Shown here piece by piece: positions 41,684 to 49,989 of a stretch of 64,000 bases of DNA. How positions within the stretch are numbered: the first letter of the stretch is position 1; each line of letters begins with the position of its first letter. The DNA lies in assembly GCA_945860295.1 (NCBI GenBank), contig CAMAQH010000006.1, positions 62,001-126,000 on the forward strand. Reading direction: 5' to 3'. Origin of the DNA: Prosthecobacter debontii (GTDB taxonomy: Bacteria > Verrucomicrobiota > Verrucomicrobiia > Verrucomicrobiales > Verrucomicrobiaceae). A model generated the notes under the pieces. It did not search any database and was not told where the DNA came from. It saw only the letters and a program-made list of their open reading frames with translations. The position numbers were made by a program, and so were the translations under genes.

Positions 41684-42622
41684 TTACTTGGCTTTGGGCT
41701 TAGCTGGAGCCTTGGGCTTTTGGGCGACATAGGGCGGGTTTGTGTAGGCGCCTGGAGCTGCATTTTGGATGTTCGCGGTAACCTCGGCCTTCACTTCACC
41801 CAGTGCCCATTTGATGCCGCCAATCAGGATTTGTTGGAAGATGGTGTTCGTCCAAACATCTTCACGATGGCCCATGGCAGTGAACCAGACACGACCATCG
41901 CCTTCTTTGCGCGCCCAGGTGTTCGGGTAGGCGGGGCGACCATACATCGAGCCTTCCATAGCAGGTGAATCTATGGTGGTGAGGACGTGAATGTCGTCGC
42001 GGAAGTCCTTCAGCGAGTACCACTCTTCTTGAAAGGAGAAGTCTTTGCCCACATTTTCAAAGCCCGGGAAAGCGGGATCAATCACGGTATTCTTGGCCAC
42101 TTGCTGAGCGCCATGGATGATGAATTCACCACCCAGGAAGCGCACATAAGAGTCAGCTTTCTCGCCGTGATTCAAATAGCGTTCTGGTCCCTTCACGGCC
42201 TCGTTGGCGGTATGGAAGGTGTCACTCGCCGAGTGAGTGCCGATGAATCCCTTGCCTGCTTTAACGAAATCAAACAATGCCTGCTTGCCTTCAGCGCTCA
42301 TGGGCGGTTGGCCGTCTGTGCCGGGGCTGCAAAGGTCGCCCGTGGTGTAAAAGAACAGGGCATCAAACTGAGCTAGATATTCTTTGGAAAATTTGGAGCC
42401 GTCTTTTGAAAATTCAAAGTCCCAGCCCTGCTTGGCTCCGAGCTCTGAGAGCACCTTTTCAGCATAGCTGGGCTGACCTGTTTTCCATGAGATGACACTG
42501 TGCTCGAAGCCGCTCGATTTGGAGAAGAACAGGATATGAGGTTTCTTGGCAGCAGAAGCTGAGAAAGCCAAGCCAATGGCTAGGCAGAGGCAGGCGAGAG
42601 GAGCGAGTAATTTTGTTAGCAT
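41684..42622 (-). CDS. Secreted ThuA-domain protein 1
   Basis: A 312-residue exported protein with signal peptide MLTKLLAPLACLCLAIGLAFSASA. The ThuA (trehalose-utilisation-like, glutamine-amidotransferase-fold) domain fills the rest: ILFFSKSSGFEHSVISW, FDALFFYTTGDLC, GFIGTHSASDTFH (the GxHxxxD-type motif), VRFLGGEFIIHG, WARKEGDGRVWFTAMGHRED and a C-terminal Lys/Pro-rich tail. ThuA-like domains are frequent in Planctomycetes and Verrucomicrobia beside sugar dehydrogenases; the reaction is not known. A second member is at 45386. It ends at a strong terminator and is oriented like the metal-permease pair upstream. Confidence 0.88.
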   Translation of the reverse strand: MLTKLLAPLACLCLAIGLAFSASAAKKPHILFFSKSSGFEHSVISWKTGQPSYAEKVLSELGAKQGWDFEFSKDGSKFSKEYLAQFDALFFYTTGDLCSPGTDGQPPMSAEGKQALFDFVKAGKGFIGTHSASDTFHTANEAVKGPERYLNHGEKADSYVRFLGGEFIIHGAQQVAKNTVIDPAFPGFENVGKDFSFQEEWYSLKDFRDDIHVLTTIDSPAMEGSMYGRPAYPNTWARKEGDGRVWFTAMGHREDVWTNTIFQQILIGGIKWALGEVKAEVTANIQNAAPGAYTNPPYVAQKPKAPAKPKAK

Positions 42623-42677
42623 GGTTGGTCGAGATTAAGCTAGGAGCACCGACTTGAGTAGGTCGTCAGCATCTGCA

Positions 42678-43862
42678 TCAATAGATCATGGCATCTGCTG
42701 GAGCCGTCGTTTCTTCGATCTTGGTGGCTTCAATAATAGGCACCGTTTGGTCGCCCTCTTTCTTATAGGACATGGTGCCGGTCACTTTGACCCAGGTCAT
42801 GTCTTTGTATTCGGGGGCCTTTTTGCCGAAATCGACTGGCACTGAATACGGGCGCGCATCTGCCGCACAGCACTGGACGAGCATTCTGAAAACACGCAGA
42901 CGATGACCATTGGCGTTATTCACCTTTTCAGGCAGCACTTGAGCGATGGTTTCCACGGGCTGGCCAGTGATGACTTTCTGCACTTCGAGGTCGCCTGCCG
43001 TGTAGTAGATCTCAGGCACTTCGAGAATAAAATTACCCTCCTTGCTCTGTGGTACCTGCTTCTTCAAATCCTCAAGCGTGAAACTGCCGTAGCTGTTCGC
43101 CTTGTCCGGTGGCTTGGGGGCTGCTTTGGCCACAGCATCAGGCTTCTGAAACTGAGCTGGAGGCGGCAATGGCGCATCGGGTAAAGGCGTCACTTTTGGC
43201 GCAGCACGATCAGGCTTGGTCGTCAGTGTTTCTGTGCGCAGGGTGAACTTGTCAGCATTCGTGGTGTCGCTGTAGTTTGGGTTGTAGAGTCCCTTGTTGG
43301 CGATTGCGTTCGCGCTGTAACGATCAGGCGACTGGAAGGCTGCCCAAGTCAGAGGTGCCGTAAGCACCAGTAGCGCAGCGATGCGGCCTGGCCAACTGCT
43401 CTCAGCGAGGATGCCGTGACTGTGATCATGGTTCGCGTGTTCATGAACCCCATGGTCATGACCGCAACCTGCGTCGTGCTTGTGTTCATGACCGTGATCG
43501 TGTCCGCAGCCTTCATGGTGGACATGCTCGTGCGCATGGTCGTGATCACACGCTTCACCGTGTTTATGCTCATGGTCATGGCTATGATCGTGGCCGCAGC
43601 CGCCGTGCTTGTGATCATGTCCGTGGTCGTGATCACAGCCATGGGCTTCGCAGCCAGCATCTTCAGCGTTTGTTGTGAATAGATTGAAGAGCGCGACAAC
43701 GGCCAAGCCAATGCCTGAGATCAGCACCATTTGGCGGAAGATGCCATCTGGCGGCAGATAGGCCGAGACACGGCCACTGAGATGAAAGTAGAGCAGCACA
43801 GCGCTCCATAACAGCAGGATTAGGATGCTCAGAAAATGAATGATGGTGCGAGTTCCAGACAT
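42678..43862 (-). CDS. TIGR03943/DUF1980-family permease subunit with His-rich loop
   Basis: A 394-residue protein: two membrane helices (residues 8-28 and 43-62), then a hydrophilic stretch at residues 70-152 with about 30 His and six Cys (repeats such as [10 protein letters not shown] and CDHDHAHEH). A third helix lies at 158-176, then a soluble domain (230-394) ending in an OB-like DUF1980 part with [13 protein letters not shown] and [14 protein letters not shown]. It pairs with the permease gene 7 bases upstream. B. subtilis YcgQ/YcgR is the best-known pair, and related genes are under zinc control (Zur). The His-rich loop suggests Zn2+, Ni2+ or Co2+ buffering here; the metal is inferred. 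Confidence 0.85.
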   Translation of the reverse strand: MSGTRTIIHFLSILILLLWSAVLLYFHLSGRVSAYLPPDGIFRQMVLISGIGLAVVALFNLFTTNAEDAGCEAHGCDHDHGHDHKHGGCGHDHSHDHEHKHGEACDHDHAHEHVHHEGCGHDHGHEHKHDAGCGHDHGVHEHANHDHSHGILAESSWPGRIAALLVLTAPLTWAAFQSPDRYSANAIANKGLYNPNYSDTTNADKFTLRTETLTTKPDRAAPKVTPLPDAPLPPPAQFQKPDAVAKAAPKPPDKANSYGSFTLEDLKKQVPQSKEGNFILEVPEIYYTAGDLEVQKVITGQPVETIAQVLPEKVNNANGHRLRVFRMLVQCCAADARPYSVPVDFGKKAPEYKDMTWVKVTGTMSYKKEGDQTVPIIEATKIEETTAPADAMIY

Positions 43863-43869
43863 GGCAGTG

Positions 43870-44847
43870 TTACTTGGTTGCGAGTTTTTGAATCACGAGC
43901 ATCCACGGCTCCGACAGACATCCAATGAGGATGAAAAGACCAATGAGAAAGGCTATTACGACCCTGCGCTTGAAGACGGCGGAGTACATGAACAGAAGCT
44001 TGATGTCCATCATCGGGCCAAAGACCAGGAAGGCCAGTTTGGCGGCGTTTGAAAAGACCGCCATCGGCGCAGCAATGAATGCATCAGACGTGCTGCAAAG
44101 TGACAGCACCATTGCTAGCCCCATGATAGATGGCAGCGCTAGCCATTCATTGCGCGCCACGGTGTCCAAGATGGATTGATCTACCTGTGTGTTGAAGACG
44201 GAAGTGATGATGACGCCAATTGTAAAATACATCGCCGTGTCCAGGAAGTCACCCATCGCGGTGCGTAATGCATGGACCAGTTTCGCATTAAAACTCTTTG
44301 CTGGGGTAGGGGCTGTGGCATCGGCCACCGGTGCGCTGATACCTGCGATGACATTGGCTCTCAAAATCTGCGATGGGCGGAAGCGGAGCACGATGAGTCC
44401 GACGATCACCGCTACCAGATAGCCAAGAGACAGTCGAGAGATCGTCATCGTCGCATTACCGATGTCACCCCAGCCATGAACCTTTTGGAATTCCTTAAAA
44501 GCCGTCAGCGTGCTCACCGCGACAATGGGGTTCATGATCGGAGCCGAGAGCATGTAAGTCACCGCGCAGGAGATCGGCAGGCCTTTCTGCACAAGTCGGC
44601 GGATCACGGGCACCACGGCGCACTCGCAGACTGGAAAGATCAGTCCTAAAAAGCCTGCCATGAATGTCGCCAGCACACGACTTTTTGGCAGCACCTTGTC
44701 TAGCAGCTTTGAGTCAAGAAAGGCGGCGATCAGGCCGGAAAGCACGGTGCCGATCAGGATGTATGGGGCACCCTCGAAAAGGATGCTGAGGAAAGCCATC
44801 AGGACGTCCCCGATACGGCTAGGTTCTGGCAGAGCAGCGAAAAACAT
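43870..44847 (-). CDS. DUF318/ArsP-type permease, partner of the His-rich protein
   Basis: A 325-residue membrane protein with about eight helices. The signature [21 protein letters not shown] near residue 75, with its paired cysteines, is diagnostic of the DUF318 (ArsP/YcgR) permease family; [20 protein letters not shown] follows, and the second half repeats the fold ([14 protein letters not shown]). It would form the channel of an exporter or importer whose accessory subunit is the His-rich protein, encoded next with a 7-base gap. Some relatives move organoarsenicals, others are zinc-regulated. I see no clear Zur or Fur box in the region before the start. Confidence 0.85.
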   Translation of the reverse strand: MFFAALPEPSRIGDVLMAFLSILFEGAPYILIGTVLSGLIAAFLDSKLLDKVLPKSRVLATFMAGFLGLIFPVCECAVVPVIRRLVQKGLPISCAVTYMLSAPIMNPIVAVSTLTAFKEFQKVHGWGDIGNATMTISRLSLGYLVAVIVGLIVLRFRPSQILRANVIAGISAPVADATAPTPAKSFNAKLVHALRTAMGDFLDTAMYFTIGVIITSVFNTQVDQSILDTVARNEWLALPSIMGLAMVLSLCSTSDAFIAAPMAVFSNAAKLAFLVFGPMMDIKLLFMYSAVFKRRVVIAFLIGLFILIGCLSEPWMLVIQKLATK

Positions 44848-45200
44848 GTGTTCTGTCCTAAACGTTGTATGAAGCGTGATTCAAGCGAGAAACCGTATAT
44901 GAAAAGCAAGTTGCCAGTAAATCCTACTTGATGACTTTTTCGTTTCTATTGGGCATCATGGCTGGCATGGCCTGTGCTTGATAGCTGATTGTGAAGCAAG
45001 CGACACGTGTTATCCCTCTAAACTCCATTCGTTCTGGGACACATTCTTCGAAAATTATTCGCACGGAACCTGATCCTGTTGGTGCTAACGGTTCGTGCAG
45101 ATTCAGACCACGTCGCGAGTGCCGTTCTTCTCAATGATCACTCCATCCTGCTTTCCCAACTGCCGACTGGCGCTGGAGCCAGTGTGTCGACCCTTAAATA
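44848..45200. other. Intergenic region upstream of the metal permease pair
   Basis: About 350 bases without a supported gene. It should hold the promoter of the permease operon (leftward). I see no clear metal-regulator palindrome. Confidence 0.4.
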
Positions 45201-45356
45201 GGCCTCTAAGCCTTCATCGTCTGCTCCGCAGTCTTTGCTTTCATCAGGCTTAGAATCCGCATTCGAGCCATCGAAGAAGAGCAGATCAAGGGCCTCGATT
45301 TCACTGAGCACGCGGCGAATGCTTACCCAGATTTCCAGACCACGGAGCAGTCATGA
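45201..45356 (+). pseudogene. C-terminal remnant of an ammonium transporter (Amt)
   Basis: A frame without a start reads AFIVCSAVFAFIRLRIRIRA, then EEEQIKGLDFTEHAANAYPD and FQTTEQS before TGA at 45354-45356. The run xEEEqxKGLDxxEHaxxAYPDF is the cytoplasmic tail of Amt/MEP ammonium channels, preceded by the end of the last helix. It is closed by a TAA just upstream (45199-45201), and no other part of the channel is found, so only the tail survives. Confidence 0.5.
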
Positions 45357-45385
45357 AATTCCGGGCAAGCCTCAAACACTGAAAC

Positions 45386-46255
45386 TTACTTTGCATAACC
45401 GTCTGCTGGCTTACCGTCATCACCAAGCTTGCTGGTCGTCCAAAGGATGGCTCGGGAGATGAGTTTCTGGTAGCGCTCGTCTTTCACCGTGGCGGTGTTG
45501 TGGCCGATCGTGGTGCTAAAGATGCGGGTCTTGTTCGCGCCGTATTCATTGGTCCAGGCGACGACCGAGTTCGCTTCTGTTGCTTTAGCATTCGGGTTCG
45601 CCACCTCGCCCTTCTTGACCTTGGGCATGGCCATCTGCTTGCCACTGGCCAGCGGCTTGCCGTTGAGGATCTGGATGTTGTTATAGAGTTCCTCTTTGAT
45701 CGTGGTCCAGTTTTCCAACCCCTGAGTGATGGGGTGCTCCTTTGCCGTGAAACTGATCTCTATCGGCTCCTGCGGGCCGTGGCCTGTGGACTGAATGCCG
45801 ATCATTTCATACCAGCCTGCATTGTCGGCACCGGCCTTCACAGGCTCTTTGAAATTTCCCCAGCGGTAGCTGTGCATGGCGCAGTGGAGATTGATCGCAG
45901 GCACACCTGCCTTGTGCGCATTGAGGATGTTTGCTACATAAGCAGGGTCCGTCACATCGGCAGAGCACTCGTCATGGATGATGACATCAAAATCTTTGGC
46001 CCAGTCTTTGGATTTATAGATTTCAAAGGTGGCTTTGGTAGTTTTATCGGGATTGTAAGCCACATCGACCACAGCATTGAGTCGCGCTTCGATGCCTTCT
46101 TTCAGCGCTAAATGCTGCTTGTCATACTCATGGCAGCAGCCACCAGCGACCAAAAGGATGCGAAGTGGCTTCGGCGCTGCATTGTCAGCAGCTTTGACGA
46201 GATAAAGGCCTGTGGCGAAAGCCAGCAGCACGAGCGGGGCAAGGAGTTTCTTCAT
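45386..46255 (-). CDS. Secreted ThuA-domain protein 2
   Basis: A 289-residue exported protein with signal peptide MKKLLAPLVLLAFATGLYLVKA. The ThuA domain reads LRILLVAGGCCHEYDKQHLA, FDVIIHDECSADVTDPAYV, GVPAINLHCAMHSYRWGNF, PQEPIEISFTAKEHPITQGL, and VVAWTNEYGANKTRIFSTTIGHN. It is clearly related to the ThuA protein at 41684 but differs in the glycine/cysteine-rich first loop. It is separated from the permease pair by the Amt remnant. Function is unknown; the fold suggests binding of a small molecule or sugar. Confidence 0.88.
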   Translation of the reverse strand: MKKLLAPLVLLAFATGLYLVKAADNAAPKPLRILLVAGGCCHEYDKQHLALKEGIEARLNAVVDVAYNPDKTTKATFEIYKSKDWAKDFDVIIHDECSADVTDPAYVANILNAHKAGVPAINLHCAMHSYRWGNFKEPVKAGADNAGWYEMIGIQSTGHGPQEPIEISFTAKEHPITQGLENWTTIKEELYNNIQILNGKPLASGKQMAMPKVKKGEVANPNAKATEANSVVAWTNEYGANKTRIFSTTIGHNTATVKDERYQKLISRAILWTTSKLGDDGKPADGYAK

Positions 46256-46367
46256 GGGTGGATTGGGGAATAACCGCCAGGTAACGCAGTGTCGAGATCG
46301 AAACGTTCATCCTGTAAAATAAGTGAGCACTTGTTTTACCGCATGGTGTGGTGTTTCTCAGCAGCCT

Positions 46368-46709
46368 ATGAGCAACACTGCATGCCCGATGTGTGAAATG
46401 ACCGATGTATTAGCGCACCCCGACCGCTTCGAGTGCATGACCTGCGGTCATGAATGGTCGAAAGGAGTTGAGGTTGACGCGCCATACTCGGATCGCATCG
46501 TCAAAGATGCCTATGGTGCCGTGCTCGCTGACGGAGACATCGTGGCGATGATCAAAGATTTGCAGCTCAAGGGCTCCTCGCAGGTTCTCAAAATAGGCAC
46601 GAAATCCAAGCCCATTCGTCTCGTCGATGGTGACCACGAGATCTCCTGTAAGATGGATGGAATTGCGATTGGGCTGAAAGCCTGTTTCGTGAAGAAAGTG
46701 GTTGCCTAA
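46368..46709 (+). CDS. yjdM: YjdM/PhnA-family zinc-ribbon protein
   Basis: ATG 46368 gives 113 residues; the longer frame from 46323 adds a non-conserved leader. The N-terminus has a four-cysteine zinc ribbon, CPMCEMTDVL and FECMTCGHEWSK. The PhnA domain follows: VKDAYGAVLADGDIVAMIKD, GSSQVLKIGTKSKPIRLVDG and DGIAIGLKACFVKKV. Although named after alkylphosphonate uptake, this protein is not required for phosphonate breakdown, and its function is unsettled. It stands alone, divergent from the second ThuA gene. Confidence 0.9.
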   Translation: MSNTACPMCEMTDVLAHPDRFECMTCGHEWSKGVEVDAPYSDRIVKDAYGAVLADGDIVAMIKDLQLKGSSQVLKIGTKSKPIRLVDGDHEISCKMDGIAIGLKACFVKKVVA

Positions 46710-46715
46710 CGCCCT

Positions 46716-47110
46716 AGCTGCGAGCGATCAGAGATAGACTTTGTCGAGCTGCTCATAGGCGTTGTTGAGTCAGGCTTTAACACGCTGCCTCTCCAGAATA
46801 CCCAGACCCGCCTCATCAGATTTTTAGCCGCCCAGAAGCGGGTGCTGCCAGAGTCGATCTTATTGATCACTGGCTCATGCAATCGCTTGAGTGAAAGCTG
46901 CGACATGAAGACTATGAGCATGCTTTTTCTTACCTGACTTCTCATAAATATCGAAGTTGTCTCCGCGCAGTTGATTGAGCAAGATCACGTAATTGAGCCG
47001 GAACCAAAGCGATCCAGCAGCTTCTGCAATAGATCCACCGAGTCCTTGCCGGAATCCATCACATGGTGAGGCTATGGCAACATTTGGCCCGTAACGGTAG
47101 TCCGCATCGA
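46716..47110 (-). pseudogene. Decayed gene, family not identified
   Basis: A minus-strand frame from 47129 to 46875 reads YRYGPNVAIASPCDGFRQGL, GSLWFRLNYVILLNQLRGDN and FDIYEKSGKKKHAHSLHVAA. Beyond its stop the same frame continues with gene-like pieces (GLGILERQR, LNNAYEQLDKVYL) interrupted by four further stops. It looks like an old enzyme gene, loosely reminiscent of polysaccharide lyases, but I cannot assign it. It overlaps the end of the methyltransferase gene by a few bases. Confidence 0.35.
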
Positions 47111-48055
47111 CTAACGCACCATCACCCATAGCGTGCTGGCACCGTAGCCATCAGGGAAATCGACGGGCGTCGCAAAACGCGGGTAATCCGCCGTGCGGCG
47201 TTTACTTTTCACGCACACTCGTGCCATGCGCTCCAGTGCCACTGAATCGAACTTCGTGCAGTTGGTGGACAATAGAATGGCGCACTTTGGCAGCGCCACT
47301 TCCAAGGCGGCGCAGAGCAGGCCTTCAAAGTCCTGCTCGACCTGCCAGCGGCGGCCGTTGTTGCCGCGTGAGAAGGTGGGCGGGTCCAGAATGATGAGAT
47401 CAAAGCAATCTTTGCGGCCATCAAGCGTCGGCAACAGATCGAGCGTGTCGTCAGCCATGAAGCGATGACCTTTCTCAGTGAGACCATTGAGCGCAAAGTT
47501 CTGTCTGCCGCGATCCAGCGACTTGCGGGACAAATCCACGCTCATGGTCTCTGCGCCAGCTAGCGCCGCAACCACGCTGAAACTGCAGGTGTAGGCGAAA
47601 GTGTTCAGCACACGCTTAGGCCGCATGGCACGAACCTTGGCGCGATTTGCCCGCTGATCTAGAAACAGCCCATGGCTGTAACCCGCTGCGAAGTCCAAGC
47701 CGTAACGAACTCCTGCTTCCGTCACCACGGTCGTTAGTGGCAGCGTCGCATCACCGCTATGCAGGACCGGCGAAATACGCTCATGATTTTTGAATGGCAA
47801 AAACCGCGTGAAGATGCGTGCTGGTGCCCAGCCTGACTCAGCACTCCATTTTTCTAGGCCGACGATCAGCTCCTTCAATGCCACGTCGTTCTTGTGGGAA
47901 ATCATCACATCATCACCCAGTCTCTCGGCCCAGCCATCCGTGCCTGACGCCAGCCGATGCGCAGTCGTATCTGCCGCTTCGAAAATGCCACGCTGAGACG
48001 GGGCAATCCATACGGCGGGTTTTGAAGGCAGGCGGGAGTCGGGAGATGAAGGCAC
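47111..48055 (-). CDS. SAM-dependent methyltransferase, RlmI-like
   Basis: A 314-residue class I methyltransferase. AGYSHGLFLDQRANRAKVRA at about residue 120 matches the RlmI/RlmK group (HGLFLDQR). Motif I is VLNTFAYTCSFSVVAALAGA, the acidic strand 2 is TMSVDLSRKSLDRGRQNFAL, and the substrate motif IV is DLIILDPPTFSRG (DPP) near 220. In this group the DPPxF loop suits methylation of cytosine C5 in 23S rRNA, but the N-terminal PUA domain of RlmI is missing, so the target may differ. The first 50 residues are variable and the exact start is unsure. Confidence 0.82.
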   Translation of the reverse strand: MPSSPDSRLPSKPAVWIAPSQRGIFEAADTTAHRLASGTDGWAERLGDDVMISHKNDVALKELIVGLEKWSAESGWAPARIFTRFLPFKNHERISPVLHSGDATLPLTTVVTEAGVRYGLDFAAGYSHGLFLDQRANRAKVRAMRPKRVLNTFAYTCSFSVVAALAGAETMSVDLSRKSLDRGRQNFALNGLTEKGHRFMADDTLDLLPTLDGRKDCFDLIILDPPTFSRGNNGRRWQVEQDFEGLLCAALEVALPKCAILLSTNCTKFDSVALERMARVCVKSKRRTADYPRFATPVDFPDGYGASTLWVMVR

Positions 48056-48202
48056 ACACTGAGTCTGCCGCAGATGTGATGATCAATCAAATCTCCTCAC
48101 AAGTTTCGCTGAGCCGATGGATTTCGCTTTGCCAAATTTGGTAACTCTGTGCAATGAAGATAGACACAGAGACAATCCTGAGAAGACCAACGAACGCAGA
48201 CC

Positions 48203-48391
48203 ATGAGGAATCAAAAGCAAAGCAACAAAGCGCCCCGTCCCTTCAAGAATCAAAACTCTGCGCGTGACTGGTCGGGTGGAAGTGCCGGCTTCATTCCCGC
48301 GCCCAAGCCCAGTCACCGAGTCGTGAAAAAGACTGTGCAGGAAAGTCCGCCTGCGACGAAAAAAAGTGATTTTCCGCCGTCGGATGCTTGA
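48203..48391 (+). CDS. Small basic hypothetical protein
   Basis: A 62-residue frame rich in Lys, Pro, Ser and Asn, with GGSAGFIPAPKPSHRVVKKT in the middle. It is probably disordered. The ribosome binding site is poor and I know no family, but the frame is free of rare features and is placed normally before the lactonase gene. Low confidence that it is expressed. Confidence 0.4.
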   Translation: MRNQKQSNKAPRPFKNQNSARDWSGGSAGFIPAPKPSHRVVKKTVQESPPATKKSDFPPSDA

Positions 48392-48448
48392 ATTCGTAAA
48401 GGCATCAAGAGACTGCAAAGCCCAGTCGGTTGATGACGTAGCCTCATC

Positions 48449-49711
48449 ATGCAGTCTCACTCCATTCAGATGTCATCCCGCCGCGCACTTTTCAAAACCG
48501 CATCCGTCCTGGCTTTAGGAGTGGCCTTCGCATTGCTTTTCCAAACGCAGGCGGCTGATGGCAAAGGCAAGCTCATGGCCTATGTGGGCACCTACACGTC
48601 GCCGCTTCAGAACATGCGGGCCACTCAGGTGGATCTGCCGCCGGGAAATGGCCGTGGCATTCATCTTTTTGAAGTGGATCGTGCCACAGGTGCCATGACT
48701 CCCGCTGGTATGCATGAGATGGGCACCAGCCCGAGTGCCCTCGCATTTGATGCGGCTAAAACGCATCTGTATTCTGCGAATGAGACGGACAGGCTGGGCG
48801 ACAATGAAGCGGGATCAGTCAGCGCTTTCGCCATTAAAGCCGATGGGCAACTGAAGCTCATCAACACCGTCAGCTCTGGTGGTAAAGGCCCCGCGCATCT
48901 CAGTGTGCATCCATCTGGAAACTTTGTGCTCGTAGCTAATTACTTCGGTGGCTCCGTGGCTATCTTGCCCATTAAGGGGGATGGCAGCCTCGGCGAAGCG
49001 ACCGACATGAAGAAGGACGCAGGCACCGTGGGGCCAACGAAAGCCGCCCACGCGCCTCCTGGCAGCTTCGCCATCAGCGGTCATGATCAAACGCACGCGC
49101 ACATGATCGAGGCTGATCCTTCCGGGCGCTTCGTTTTGCATGTCGATCTCGGCCTAGATCAGATCCTCGTCTGGAAGTTCGATGCGCAAAAAGGCACGCT
49201 CACGCCGAACGATCCGCCCTTCGTTTCGCTGCCCGCTGGCGATGGCCCACGTCACTTTGCTTTCCACCCGAAACAGAGCTGGCTATACTCCATCCAAGAA
49301 GAAGGCTCCACCATCGTCTTGTTCGACTACGATGCCGAAAATGGTCGGCTCACCTCCCGACAGACAATCTCCAGCCTCCCGCCAGGCTTTGCGGGTAGCA
49401 ACTTCTGCTCCGAGATCATGCTCTCCGCCGATGGACGCTTCGTCTATGCCGGCAATCGACTGCATGACAGCATTGCCATCTTCGCCGTCGGCAAGGATGG
49501 CAAACTGACCTACATCACTGAAGAATGGACGCATGGCGATTACCCCCGCAGCTTCGCCTTTGATCCCAGCGGCGAGTTTTTGTATTCGTGTAATCAGCGC
49601 GGCGACAACATTGCCATCTTCCGCGCAGACAAGGCCACGGGTGGCTTGAAGTTCACCGGCCACTACACGCCGGTGGGGAACCCATCGATCATCGTCTTTC
49701 GCGATTCCTAA
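48449..49711 (+). CDS. Lactonase-family seven-bladed beta-propeller protein
   Basis: A 420-residue protein of the 6-phosphogluconolactonase-like YbhE family. The N-terminus SSRRALFKTASVLALGVAFA is a Tat-like signal (start at 48449 or at 48470). The blades follow in order: LMAYVGTYTSPLQ, GIHLFEVDRATGAM, GPAHLSVHPSGNFVLVANYF, GSVAILPIKGDGSLGE, DPSGRFVLHVDLGLDQILV, GPRHFAFHPKQSWLYSIQE, FCSEIMLSADGRFVYAGNR, YPRSFAFDPSGEFLYSCNQ. This is the full-length family pattern, so a sugar-lactone hydrolysing role is likely. Export suggests an extracytoplasmic sugar oxidation route. A broken gene fragment follows directly. Confidence 0.9.
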   Translation: MQSHSIQMSSRRALFKTASVLALGVAFALLFQTQAADGKGKLMAYVGTYTSPLQNMRATQVDLPPGNGRGIHLFEVDRATGAMTPAGMHEMGTSPSALAFDAAKTHLYSANETDRLGDNEAGSVSAFAIKADGQLKLINTVSSGGKGPAHLSVHPSGNFVLVANYFGGSVAILPIKGDGSLGEATDMKKDAGTVGPTKAAHAPPGSFAISGHDQTHAHMIEADPSGRFVLHVDLGLDQILVWKFDAQKGTLTPNDPPFVSLPAGDGPRHFAFHPKQSWLYSIQEEGSTIVLFDYDAENGRLTSRQTISSLPPGFAGSNFCSEIMLSADGRFVYAGNRLHDSIAIFAVGKDGKLTYITEEWTHGDYPRSFAFDPSGEFLYSCNQRGDNIAIFRADKATGGLKFTGHYTPVGNPSIIVFRDS

Positions 49712-49713
49712 GT

Positions 49714-49970
49714 CAGCGAGGGAACCTTCACTGGCATCGAAGAAGGGGACTACTTCCATTGGAGCATGAAAACAAAGGCCGGTGAGGAAGTGTCCTTCTT
49801 TATTTTAGAATGCCGACCAGACCGTGGACAAGGTGCTCGATAATCCCAAGGCTTTCGTCGGCAATAAATGCCGCGTGACATGGGAAAAATCGACAAAGAA
49901 CATCTCCAAAGCCGGCGGCAAGATGGAAGTCGATCAGATCCTCAGCGTCGATTGGCTAGGGAACAAGTAG
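49714..49970 (+). pseudogene. Remnant of a small OB-like protein, frameshifted
   Basis: The frame after the lactonase stop reads SEGTFTGIEEGDYFHWSMKT then AGEEVSFFIL. A 1-base shift near 49809 continues it as NADQTVDKVLDNPKAFVGNK, CRVTWEKSTKNISKAGGKME and QILSVDWLGNK before TAG at 49968-49970. The pattern G.F.GIE.GDY.H....... and the closing V..WLGNK resemble small bacterial OB-fold proteins. There is no start codon. Function unknown. Confidence 0.55.
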
Positions 49971-49989
49971 GGTTATTCGATGGGCACGC

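Noticed and set aside
43420-43650. Repetitive DNA that could be a tandem repeat array or CRISPR
   Set aside because: The repetition comes from His/Asp/Gly codons of the coding sequence; no conserved repeat length or spacers.
43416-43682. Plus-strand Val/Met-rich frame resembling a membrane protein
   Set aside because: It is the antisense of the His-rich repeat (GAC/CAT codons read as ATG/GTC), so the hydrophobic look is an artefact.
48083-48460. Minus-strand 125-codon frame upstream of the lactonase
   Set aside because: It covers the small basic ORF and the lactonase start on the other strand and lacks any motif.
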